DNA of 64,000 nucleotides from Azospira oryzae (GTDB taxonomy: Bacteria > Pseudomonadota > Gammaproteobacteria > Burkholderiales > Rhodocyclaceae). The translations under genes and the position numbers were made by a program. Shown piece by piece: positions 53,880-62,700 of this stretch. The DNA is taken from the NCBI RefSeq assembly GCF_004217225.1, contig NZ_SHKM01000001.1, forward strand, positions 806,001 through 870,000, in the 5' to 3' direction. The notes under the pieces were generated by a model that saw nothing but the letters and a program-made list of their open reading frames with translations, did not search any database and was not told the origin of the DNA. Numbering within the stretch: position 1 is the first letter of the stretch; each line of letters opens with the position of its first letter.

Positions 53880-54041
53880 GGCCGGCGCCGCCGTCCTCCC
53901 AGCGCCACCCGCTGCGGCGCTCCTTTCCTGTAATACCTGCCTGAAAACCTGCCCCGTAGCAACGGGCAGTTTTGCTACACTCGACGCCACCGGATAACCG
54001 TTCCGGCGTTGCAGAGTCCCCTTTCAGGCAAAGGAGCCGCC

Positions 54042-54587
54042 ATGCCCTCTCCCTTCCGTCACCCCCTGGCCCTGGCCGTCTGCTCCGTCCTCGCCGGCAG
54101 CCTGTCCCTTTCCGCCTGGTCCGCCGAGCTGCCCAAGCGCAAGTCGGGTCTGTGGGAAATCCACACCCAGATCGTCGGCGCCCCCAGCCCCGGCCCCATG
54201 AAGATGTGCGTGGACGCCAACACGGACAACCTGATGCAGGAGCAGCCCGGCCAGAAGCCGGACTGTAGCGCCATGGACGTCAAGCAGAGCGGCAACAAGG
54301 TCACCATCCATACCGTCTGCCGCATGGACAAGACCACAGTGACCACCGATGGCGTCCTCACCGGGGATTTCTCCAGCGGCTACAAGAGCGACATGACCAT
54401 GCGTTACAGCCCGCCGCTGCAGGGCATGAAGGAAACCAGGATGACCCAGGAGACCCGTTGGCTGGGCCCCTGCGCCAAGGGCCAGAAACCGGGCGACATC
54501 ATCATGCCCAACATGGGCACCTTCAACCCGGCGGAGATGATGAAGGATCCCCGCTTCAAGGAAATGATGCAGCAGCATCAGCACTAG
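54042..54587 (+). CDS. DUF3617 family periplasmic protein
   Basis: A 181-residue exported protein with a cleavable signal peptide (cleavage about WSA-EL). The mature part has PKRKSGLWEIHTQIVGAPSP, a conserved cysteine pair (MCVD and DCSAMDV), GNKVTIHTVCRMDK, and a methionine-rich C-terminus ending MMQQHQH. This matches DUF3617, whose function is unknown. AAAGGAG precedes ATG 54042. It is followed by a strong bidirectional terminator. Confidence 0.85.
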   Translation: MPSPFRHPLALAVCSVLAGSLSLSAWSAELPKRKSGLWEIHTQIVGAPSPGPMKMCVDANTDNLMQEQPGQKPDCSAMDVKQSGNKVTIHTVCRMDKTTVTTDGVLTGDFSSGYKSDMTMRYSPPLQGMKETRMTQETRWLGPCAKGQKPGDIIMPNMGTFNPAEMMKDPRFKEMMQQHQH

Positions 54588-54605
54588 CCCGGCCAAGCGG
54601 GCGCA

Positions 54606-54638
54606 AAAAAAAGGCCTGTCGCTGACAGGCCTTTTTTT
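54606..54638. terminator. Bidirectional intrinsic terminator
   Basis: Perfect 15-bp arms AAAAAAAGGCCTGTC (54606-54620) and GACAGGCCTTTTTTT (54624-54638), loop GCT, T-runs on both strands; serves the DUF3617 gene and rbgA/ylqF. Confidence 0.92.
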
Positions 54639-54651
54639 CTGGTGGCGGCTG

Positions 54652-55566
54652 TTATTCGTCCGCGCCCGGCGCCTCTTCCGGCGGCGCCAGTTGGCCCGCG
54701 GCAGCAGCCTGCAGCAGGGCGGCCCGGCTTTCCGGCGTCTCCAGGCTGATGCGGCCCAGGGTGCCGTTGCGGTAGTCGTTGAGCAGGATCAGGGAGGCCT
54801 TCTCCAGGTCCAGCTCGCCGGCCCGGCCCTTGATGATGCAGCCCCGCTTGCGGGCCACGGTTTCCACCACGCCCACCGCATCGGTCTCGGCCGCCTTGAG
54901 GCCGTAGCGGGCCTCCAGGCATTGGGGATAGCGCTGCAACAGCAGTTCCGCCAGATACACCCCCACCTCCTCGTCGATGTAGGCATTGGGGCCGACGGCA
55001 TGACTGGCGGCCAGCATCAGACCGTCGCTGGCCAGCTCGATCTTGGGCCACATCAGGCCCGGGGTATCGACGATGGACAGGCGCGGGCCCAGGTCCATGC
55101 GCTGCTGCTGCTTGGTCACCGCCGGCTGGTCGCCGACCGCCGCCACCTTGCGCTTGACCAGGGCGTTGAGCAGGGTGGACTTGCCCACGTTGGGGATGCC
55201 CATGATCATCAGCCGCAGGGGCTTGACGTTGCTGTTGCGGTGGGGCGCCAGGGTCTGGGCCAGGGCCGGGATGCGGGCCACCTCGCCGGGCTTCTTGCAG
55301 GAGATGGCCACGGCCTTCACGTCGGGCTGCTGCTTGTAGTAGTCGAGCCAGGCCTGGGTCACGGCCGGGTCGGCCAGGTCGGACTTGTTCAACAGCTTGA
55401 GGCAGGGCCGCTGGCGGTGCTTGCGCAGTTCCTCGATCATGGGGTTGCGGCTGGCTTCGGGCAGACGGGCGTCGAGCACTTCGATCACCACGTCGGCGAA
55501 CTCCATGGTTTCGGCGGCCTTCTTGCGGGCCGAGGTCATATGGCCGGGGAACCACTGTATTGTCAT
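54652..55566 (-). CDS. ylqF: Ribosome biogenesis GTPase YlqF/RbgA
   Basis: Circularly permuted GTPase needed for late 50S subunit assembly. The 304-residue protein has the motifs in permuted order: LLNKSDLAD (G4) first, then GIPNVGKSTLLN (G1) and IVDTPGLMWPK (G3), after the N-terminal IQWFPGHMTSARK signature. A C-terminal ANTAR-like helical region follows. It ends next to a bidirectional terminator and is divergent from a small membrane protein gene. Confidence 0.95.
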   Translation of the reverse strand: MTIQWFPGHMTSARKKAAETMEFADVVIEVLDARLPEASRNPMIEELRKHRQRPCLKLLNKSDLADPAVTQAWLDYYKQQPDVKAVAISCKKPGEVARIPALAQTLAPHRNSNVKPLRLMIMGIPNVGKSTLLNALVKRKVAAVGDQPAVTKQQQRMDLGPRLSIVDTPGLMWPKIELASDGLMLAASHAVGPNAYIDEEVGVYLAELLLQRYPQCLEARYGLKAAETDAVGVVETVARKRGCIIKGRAGELDLEKASLILLNDYRNGTLGRISLETPESRAALLQAAAAGQLAPPEEAPGADE

Positions 55567-55708
55567 GTCTTGCCTGAAATCTCAAATAGGATGCGACGGG
55601 AAGGGGCGTCGGACGCCGGGAAAATCCCGCGAAAGGCCGCCATTATCGCAGGAGTTGGGCGCCCCATCCGTTACAATCGCCCACTTTCAGCCAAATATCC
55701 GTTCCGCC

Positions 55709-55960
55709 ATGGCCACTCCCCCCCTCAAAGCGCAAAAAGTCTTCGCCCTGATGCAGGTCATCGGCGGCTTCGTCGCCGCCCTGGTGCTGGGCTACTCCAC
55801 CATGAACAACCTGACCCCGGGCCAGATGAGCGGCACCCAGCTGCTGCTGGCCGGCCTCACCCTGGCGGCCCTGGCCTACGCCGGCTATTTCACCCAGAAG
55901 CTGGGCAAGCTGGTGGAACAGGGCAAGGCGGAAAAGGCCGGGAGCGACACCGGCAAGTAG
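55709..55960 (+). CDS. Small two-helix membrane protein (83 residues)
   Basis: Starts MATPPLKAQKVFALMQVIGG and has membrane segments at about 13-30 and 44-62, with a basic C-terminal tail (LVEQGKAEKAGSDTGK). No family is recognised. ATG 55709 is the first plausible start, with a TTACAAT -10-like sequence about 40 bases upstream. It is convergent with the MgtC-like gene (4-base gap) and divergent from ylqF. Confidence 0.65.
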   Translation: MATPPLKAQKVFALMQVIGGFVAALVLGYSTMNNLTPGQMSGTQLLLAGLTLAALAYAGYFTQKLGKLVEQGKAEKAGSDTGK

Positions 55961-55964
55961 GGAC

Positions 55965-56714
55965 TCAGTTGCGGGCGTGGGAGAGCTTGAAGCTGTCCAC
56001 GCCCTCGAAGCCAGCCAGTTCCTCCGCCAGCTGGGTGATGGGCGTGCCGTTGGCCTTGCCCAGGGATACGGCGACGAAGCGCCATTCGGCCTGGCCGGCA
56101 TCGTAGCCGATGGCAAAACTGCCCGGCGCCAGTTCGTAACCCCGCTTCAGGGCGGCCCGGGCCAGCACATCCTGGCGCGGCGTGAAGCCGGCCCGGAAAC
56201 GCATGGTGATGGCCACCGCCTGCCGCGACGGCAGCCAGCCCTCCAGCCGGGACACCAGCATCATGCAGGTGGCCGACAACAGGGCCAGCAGGATAGCCGC
56301 CGCGTAGAACCCAACTCCCACCAGGATGCCGATGGCCGACGAGGCCCAGATGGAGGCCGCCGTGGTCAGGCCGCTGATGGTGAAGCCCTCGCGCATGATG
56401 ACCCCGGCACCGAGAAAGCCGATGCCGGTGACGATGCCCTGGATCACCCGGGTGGGATCGGTGGCCGCGGGCTGCAATCCCTGGCCGCCATACCAGTAGC
56501 CGGGATAGCCGATGATCACCACCAGGGCCGCCGAGGCCATGCAGACCAGGCCGTAGGTGCGCATGCCGGCCGCCCGGCCGTGGTAGGAGCGCTCGTAGCC
56601 GACGATGAAACCCAGCAGCAAAGCCCCCAGCAGATTGACGAAGACCAGCAGATTGGTGGCCACCTCGTCGGCGGACCAGTAGATTTTCAGCGCATCGGGA
56701 CTCAGGGGAGACAT
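55965..56714 (-). CDS. MgtC/SapB family membrane protein
   Basis: A 249-residue protein with four to five membrane helices and the MgtC core: LLGFIVGYERSYHGRAAGMRTYGLV, GIVTGIGFLGAGVIMREG and ISGLTTAASIWASSAIGILVGVG (key parts). A C-terminal soluble ACT-like domain of ~85 residues follows. MgtC proteins act in Mg2+ starvation or virulence and inhibit the F-type ATP synthase in some species. The start at 56714 lies on the opposite strand to srkA, 80 bases away. Confidence 0.9.
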   Translation of the reverse strand: MSPLSPDALKIYWSADEVATNLLVFVNLLGALLLGFIVGYERSYHGRAAGMRTYGLVCMASAALVVIIGYPGYWYGGQGLQPAATDPTRVIQGIVTGIGFLGAGVIMREGFTISGLTTAASIWASSAIGILVGVGFYAAAILLALLSATCMMLVSRLEGWLPSRQAVAITMRFRAGFTPRQDVLARAALKRGYELAPGSFAIGYDAGQAEWRFVAVSLGKANGTPITQLAEELAGFEGVDSFKLSHARN

Positions 56715-56793
56715 GGCGGACTCCTTATGGGGCGCGGCTCTCGGGGCGGCCGGTTACAATGGGCCCATTCTACGCGCAAAGCCGGACCCCACC

Positions 56794-57801
56794 ATGCCCG
56801 AAACCCAAGCCCCGCCGCCCTACGCCAGCCTGACCCCGGACGCGGTGCTCGACGCCCTGGAAAGCCTGGGCCTGCTGCCGGACGGCCGCCAGCTGGCCCT
56901 CAACAGCTACGAAAACCGGGTGTACCAGCTGTGGCTGGACGAGCCCCTGGCCGGCCACAACATTGTCGTCGCCAAGTTCTACCGCCCGGGCCGCTGGAGT
57001 GATGGCGCCATCCTGGAAGAACACGCCTTCACCCGGGAACTGGCGGAGCGGGAAATTCCCGTGGTCGCCCCCCTGGAAATCGGCGGCCGCACCCTGCACC
57101 ACAGCGGCGAACACCGGCTCGCCCTGTTCCCCCGCCGCGGTGGCCGGGCACCGGAGCTGTCGGACCCGGACACCCTGGAATGGCTGGGCCGCTTCATCGC
57201 CCGCATCCACGCCGTCGGCGCCCTCGCCCCCTACCGGGAACGGCCGGCCCTGACCCTGCACAGCTTCGGCGAGGAGCCCCGGGACTTCCTCCTGGCCGGC
57301 GGCTTCGTTCCGCCGGAACTGAAAAACGCCTGGGAAGGCACGGTGAACGTGGCCCTGGACGGCGCCCGCCGCTGCTTCGAGCGGGCCGGCGACGTCGCCA
57401 GCCTGCGCCTGCACGGCGACTGCCACATGGGCAACGTGCTGTGGACCGATGCCGGCCCCCACTTCGTGGACTTCGACGACAGCCGCACGGGCCCGGCCAT
57501 CCAGGACCTGTGGATGCTCCTTTCCGGCGACCGCCGGGAACAGCAGCGGCAGCTGGACGACGTGCTGGCCGGCTACCGGGACTTCATGGACTTCGATCCC
57601 CGGGAACTGCATCTGGTGGAGGCCCTGCGCACCCTGCGCCTGGTCCATTACAGCGCCTGGCTGGCCCGCCGCTGGAACGACCCGGCCTTTCCCGCCGCCT
57701 TCCCCTGGTTCGGCAGCCAGCGCTACTGGGAAGAACGCATCCTGGAACTGAAAGAACAGATCGCCCTGATGGACGAGGGGCCCCTGGAACTGTTCGGCTA
57801 A
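56794..57801 (+). CDS. srkA: Stress-response kinase SrkA (RdoA) family
   Basis: A 335-residue aminoglycoside-phosphotransferase-like Ser/Thr kinase (YihE/RdoA). The catalytic loop is LHGDCHMGNVLW and the metal-binding motif is HFVDFDDSRTGP. The N-terminal GRQLALNSYENRVYQLWL and KFYRPGRWS (ATP-binding lysine) fit as well. ATG 56794 starts at MPETQAPPPYAS with a TTACAAT -10-like sequence upstream. In E. coli this kinase counters envelope stress and death pathways. It is followed by a separate glutaredoxin gene after 67 bases. Confidence 0.9.
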   Translation: MPETQAPPPYASLTPDAVLDALESLGLLPDGRQLALNSYENRVYQLWLDEPLAGHNIVVAKFYRPGRWSDGAILEEHAFTRELAEREIPVVAPLEIGGRTLHHSGEHRLALFPRRGGRAPELSDPDTLEWLGRFIARIHAVGALAPYRERPALTLHSFGEEPRDFLLAGGFVPPELKNAWEGTVNVALDGARRCFERAGDVASLRLHGDCHMGNVLWTDAGPHFVDFDDSRTGPAIQDLWMLLSGDRREQQRQLDDVLAGYRDFMDFDPRELHLVEALRTLRLVHYSAWLARRWNDPAFPAAFPWFGSQRYWEERILELKEQIALMDEGPLELFG

Positions 57802-57868
57802 GGGGCTTGCGCACACCCACCGCCGCCATGACGTTAGACTGACAGCCTCGTCACCCAAAGCCTTCCCC

Positions 57869-58255
57869 ATGCCCAAGCTGTTCCTCATCCTGATCCTGGC
57901 CGGCGCCGTCCACCTGGGCTGGCGTCACTATGCCGGCACCGATGTCGCAGGGGCCGCCACGGTTGCGTCCGGCACCTCACCCAGTCTCGACGAACTGCAG
58001 GCCCTGGCCCGCGGCGTCGGCCCCGGCGAAGTGGTGATGTACACCACCAGCGAATGCCCCTACAGCGCCCAGGCCCGCTCCTGGCTGAGCCAGTACGGAT
58101 TTGCCTACACCGACTGCAACATGAGCATCGACCGCCGCTGCGAGCAGGAAATGCAGAGCTATGGCGGCAACGGCGTGCCCTACCTGATCGTGCGCGGCCA
58201 CCACATGAAGGACGGCTTCGACAGCGACGAATTCATCGCCGCCCTCAGGCGCTGA
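57869..58255 (+). CDS. Membrane-anchored glutaredoxin-family protein
   Basis: A 128-residue protein with an N-terminal signal anchor (about 2-18: PKLFLILILAGAVHLGW), a short linker, and a glutaredoxin/thioredoxin-fold domain with the active site CPYS in TTSECPYSAQARSWL, a cis-proline in GVPYLIV and the GG motif replaced by KDGFDSDEFI. The domain is probably periplasmic or membrane-facing. Its substrate is unknown; it follows srkA but is separated by 67 bases. Confidence 0.87.
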   Translation: MPKLFLILILAGAVHLGWRHYAGTDVAGAATVASGTSPSLDELQALARGVGPGEVVMYTTSECPYSAQARSWLSQYGFAYTDCNMSIDRRCEQEMQSYGGNGVPYLIVRGHHMKDGFDSDEFIAALRR

Positions 58256-58364
58256 AACCAAGGCCCCGCACCAGGCCGCCCCATCCCGGCTTTATGCCGC
58301 CAGGGTGGCGGTGCTATCCTCGCCATCGACCATCTCCCTCGCCCTCCCCGTACCGACTGCTGCC

Positions 58365-59474
58365 ATGACCCGACTCAAGCGCTGGCTCTCCGCCCTCCTC
58401 ATCCTCGCCGTCACCCTGATCGTGCTCGCCGTCGCCGGCCTCCAGGTCGGCACCCGGCTGCTCAAGGACCAGGTGCAGCAGGCCCTGGGGCCCGACAGCG
58501 AAGTGGGGGAAATCCGCCTCGGCTGGAGCGAGGTGGAAATCCTCAAGCTGCGCCTCAAGGCCCCCGCAGGCTGGCCGGCAGCCGACACCCTGCGGGCCGA
58601 GCGCATCGTCGTCAGTCCCGACCTGCGCAGCCTGCTGGGCCAGCCCATCCGGGTGTCCTCCATCCGCATCGAAGGCGCCTATGTCTCGGCCCTGCGCAGC
58701 GCCGACGGCAAGATGCGGGTGGTGCCGAACCTGCTGGAACATCCGGCGCCGGCGGAGCAGGCCGAGAAGACGCCGCCGCCCCGGGTTCACCTGGGCCGCA
58801 TCGAACTGACCGGCGCCGTGCTGGAATTTTTCGACGCCACGGTGCGCAAGCCTGCCCTGAAAATCCGCCTGGAACAGCTCGACGCCACGGTGCAGGACAT
58901 CCAGCTGCCCGACCTTGCCGGCCGCACCCGGCTGGCCCTGGACGGCGTGCTGAAGGGCGTGCGCCAGGACGGCCGCATCAGCATCAAGGGCTGGATGGAC
59001 CTGGCCACCCGGGATTCGGACATCACCAGCACCTTCCGCCAGGTGGACCTGGTGGCCCTCCAGCCCTATCTGGTGAAGGCCGCCGAAACCGGTGTCAAGA
59101 AGGGCAGCCTGGACCTGGACCTGCACGCCGTGGTCAAGGAGCAGCGCCTCAAGGCCCCGGGCAATCTGGTGCTGAACCAGCTGGAACTGGATAGCAACGG
59201 CAGCACCTTCATGGGCATGCCGCGCCAGGCGGTGCTCAGCCTGTTGAAGGACAAGAACGGCCGCATCGACATCAAGTTCGTCCTCGAGGGCAACCTGAAG
59301 GACCCCCAGTTCCATCTCAACGAAAGCTTCGCCACCAAGGTCGGCGCCTCCATCGCCGACACCTTCGGCATCAGCTTCGAAGGCCTGGCCAAGGGCGTCG
59401 GTACCGTGGGCCAGAAAACCGTGGAAGCCGCCGAAGGCGTCGGCAAGGCCATCAAGGGGCTGTTCGGCAAGTAG
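58365..59474 (+). CDS. AsmA/DUF748-like membrane-anchored protein
   Basis: A 369-residue protein with one N-terminal membrane helix (about 6-26) and a large extracytoplasmic region with the repeating beta pattern of AsmA/DUF748 proteins (GRIELTGAVLEFFDATVRKP, LDATVQDIQLPDLAGRTRL, DLDLHAVVKEQRLKAPGNL). The C-terminus is rich in glycine and lysine. Such proteins are thought to act in outer-membrane lipid traffic. ATG 58365 (MTRLKRWLSALL) puts the anchor at the N-terminus; an upstream in-frame ATG would add a spurious leader. Confidence 0.75.
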   Translation: MTRLKRWLSALLILAVTLIVLAVAGLQVGTRLLKDQVQQALGPDSEVGEIRLGWSEVEILKLRLKAPAGWPAADTLRAERIVVSPDLRSLLGQPIRVSSIRIEGAYVSALRSADGKMRVVPNLLEHPAPAEQAEKTPPPRVHLGRIELTGAVLEFFDATVRKPALKIRLEQLDATVQDIQLPDLAGRTRLALDGVLKGVRQDGRISIKGWMDLATRDSDITSTFRQVDLVALQPYLVKAAETGVKKGSLDLDLHAVVKEQRLKAPGNLVLNQLELDSNGSTFMGMPRQAVLSLLKDKNGRIDIKFVLEGNLKDPQFHLNESFATKVGASIADTFGISFEGLAKGVGTVGQKTVEAAEGVGKAIKGLFGK

Positions 59475-59679
59475 CAGCGGGGAACAGGCGCTCTGCGAAC
59501 GGACGGCGACCGCAGCGCCGGTGGCGCCGGCATGATCCGGCATGGAATGGAGCGCCCTCACGCCGCCCTTTCCTCCGCTTTGCCACAACCGACCTGGGGG
59601 CGGCGACGCCCGGCAGGCCGCCACGGCTCTCGACCCGGCTACGCCCGCGACAGAGACCGATGCTTTCCCTCTGCCACGC

Positions 59680-59718
59680 TTGGCATGCCAATTCGCGACT
59701 CACGATCGAAGCGATCGT
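59680..59718 (+). promoter_or_regulatory. Two palindromes near a -10 box before the macroglobulin gene
   Basis: TTGGCATGCCAA (59680-59691) is a perfect 12-bp palindrome, and ACGATCG-AAG-CGATCGT (59702-59718) has perfect 7-bp arms. A -10-like TAAAAT (59721-59726) follows at once, so either could be an operator. No -35 stands out and the binding protein is unknown. Confidence 0.45.
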
Positions 59719-59763
59719 CATAAAATGCGACATTCCCCAGCCACCTGCCCCAAAGGCTCGCCC

Positions 59764-62700
59764 ATGAAAAAACTGGCCCTGCTTGTCTGTAGCCTGTCCC
59801 TGACCGGTCTGGTCTCCGCCGCCACCGTGCAGCAGTTCCAGCCCCAGGGCAAGGTCGCAGACCAGACCCGTATCACGGCCCGCTTCAGCGCCGACATGGT
59901 GAAGCTGGGAGAGGCCACGGCGGCCGCGCCCTTCGAGGTGGATTGCGCCCGCATCTCCGGCGAAGGCCGCTGGGTGGATGCCCGCACCTGGGCCTGGCAA
60001 CTGGCACGCGCCCTGCAACCCGGCGAACGCTGCGTCTTCACGGTCAAATCCCAACAGCTTGCCCTGAGCGGGGAGAGCATCGGCGGCAAAACCCGTTTCG
60101 AGCTGTTCGGCGCCCCTCCCCGGCCCTGGCGCATCGCCCCCTCCCCCGGCAGCGCCATCGACGAGGAACAGGCTTTCGTCATCAACGGCGGCGGCGAGCT
60201 GGATGCCCGCTCCCTGGAAAACAATCTTTGGTGCGAAGCCGACGGCGTCGGCCAGCGCCTGCCGGCCCGGCCGGTGGCGGCCAAGGTACGCCAGGAGGTG
60301 CTGCAACGAGTAGGCAATACGGGCGCCGCGCCCCTGGTGGTGACCTGCAGCGAACGCCTGCCCGCCGGCAGCCGGGCCCGCCTGGTCTGGGGGGCCGGCA
60401 TCCGTGCCGCCAACGGCACGCCGACGGAAAAGGAGGAAAGCTTCGTCTACAAGGTGCGGGAGCCCTTCAAGGCCACCTTTTCCTGCGAGCGGGAAAAGGC
60501 CGGTGCGCCCTGCTCCCCCTTCTCGGGCCTCAGCCTCCAGTTCAATGCCCCTTTCGATGCCAAGCAGATCGGCCAGTTCGCCCTCGTCACCCCGGAGGGC
60601 AAGCGCAAGCCCCAGGACCCCAACCAGAACAGCAGCAGCAAGAGCGACACCCTGCAATCCCTCAGCTTCCCCGGCCCCCTGCCCCAGAATGCCGAGCTGA
60701 CCCTGGAAATCCCCGCCGGGCTGAAAGATGACGCGGGCCGCCCCCTGGCCAACGCCGCCAGCTTCCCCCTCAAACTGCGTACCGGCGGGCTGCCGCCCCT
60801 GGCCAAGTTTCCCGGCGCCTTCGGCATCGTCGAGCTGCAGGAAGGCGGGCTGCTCCCGGTCACCCTGCGCAACGTGGAGGCCAGCCTGAAGACCGCCGGG
60901 CTGACCCTGCCGGGCCGGCACCGCTTCAGCCAGCAACGCCTGACGGAAGATGCGGACGTGATTGCCGCCATGCTGGCCCTGGAGAAGTTCGAGCAGCAGA
61001 GCCGCAAGGTCCGCCTGAAGGTGGATGGGGAATGGCGGGAACTGATCGACCCCTACTACGCCCGGGAGCTTTCCTTCCTCCAGGGCCGGGCCGGCGTCGC
61101 CCGCCAGGAGTTGCCCAAGCCCGGCGGCAGCAGCGAGTTCGAGGTGATCGGCGTACCCCTGCAGAAGCCCGGCTACCACATCGTCGAAATCGAAAGCCAG
61201 CTGCTGGGCCAGGCCCTGCTGGCAACGCCAAAGCCCATGTACGTGCGGGCCGCGGCCCTGGTCACCAACCTGGCGGTGCATCTGAAAACGGGACGGGACA
61301 ACGGCCTGGTCTGGGTCACCGCCCTGGACAGCGGCAAGCCGGTGGCCGGCGCCGAGGTGCGCATCTCCGGCTGCAACGGCCAGTCCCTCTGGCAAGGCAG
61401 CACCGATGCCCAGGGCCGGGCCCGGGTGGATCAGGCCCTGCAAGCGCCCTACTGCCGGGATACCCAGTTCCTCTTTGCCAGCGCCCGCCTCAACGGGGAC
61501 TACAGCTTCGTCCGCTCCGACTGGAACGAAGGCATCGAACCCTGGCGCTTCGGCGTGGCAACCTGGGGCGAGAGCGGCGACTTCAAGATCCACTCCGTGC
61601 TCGACCGCACCCTCTTCCGTCCCGGCCAGACCCTCTCCATGAAGCACCTGGCCCGCAGCCGCAACAGCCGGGGCTTTGCCATTCCGGCAGCGGAGGAACT
61701 GCCCACCCGCCTGGTCATCCGCCACGGCGAGAGCGGTACCGAATATCCCCAGCCCCTGAGCTGGGATGCCCAGGGCGCCGCCACCAGCAGCTGGAAGGTG
61801 CCGGACTCGGCCAAGCTGGGCAATTACGAAATCGTGCTCGCCGGCGGCAAGCGGGGCGAGCAGTACACCGGGGAATTCCGGGTCGCCGACTTCCGCCTGC
61901 CGGTGTTCACCGGCAGCGTGCAGGGCGTGCCGGCCCGCCAGGTGGCGCCGGGCAAGGTGCCCCTGGCCCTGGGCCTGTCCTTCCTCAACGGCGGCGCAGC
62001 CAAGCGGGCGGAAGTCCAGGTCTCGGCCACCCTGCGCCCGCGCTGGCCGGTGTACAAGAACTTCGAGGCCTACAACTTCCACATCGATTTCGATGCCGCT
62101 GCCCTGGCCGCCTTCAAGGTGGAGGCCAACCGGGAACAGGAAACCCTCATTCTCGATCGCCAGGCCGTGACCCTGGACCAGGCCGGCGCCGGCAAGCTGG
62201 AGGTGGTGCTGCCCGCCAAGCCCAAGGGCCCCAGCGAGGTCTATGCGGAAATGACCTTCGCCGACCCCAACGGGGAAATCCAGACCCTGCGGGGCCAGGT
62301 GGAACTGTGGCCGGCCAATGTGGCGGTGGGCATCAAGGTGGCGGACTGGGCCTCCGGCAACGGCAAGAACCGCATCGAAGTGGCGGTGCTGGATATCCAG
62401 GGCAAGCCCGTGGCGGGCCAGGCGGTGAGCGTCAAGGCCAAGCGGCGGGTGGATTACAGCCACCGCCGGCGCATCGTCGGCGGTTTCTACGCCTACGAAA
62501 ACCAGCAGGAATACCAGGACATGGGCGAAGTCTGCGCCGGCACCACGGACAGCCGGGGCCTGCTGCTGTGCGAGCCCAAGGCCGGCGAGCCGGGGGCCAT
62601 CCACCTGCTGGCCGAAACCCGGGACAGCCAGGGCAACGTGGCCCGGGCCAGCACCAGCTACTGGGTCAGCGGCGGCGGCGACCTGTGGTTCACCGCCGGC

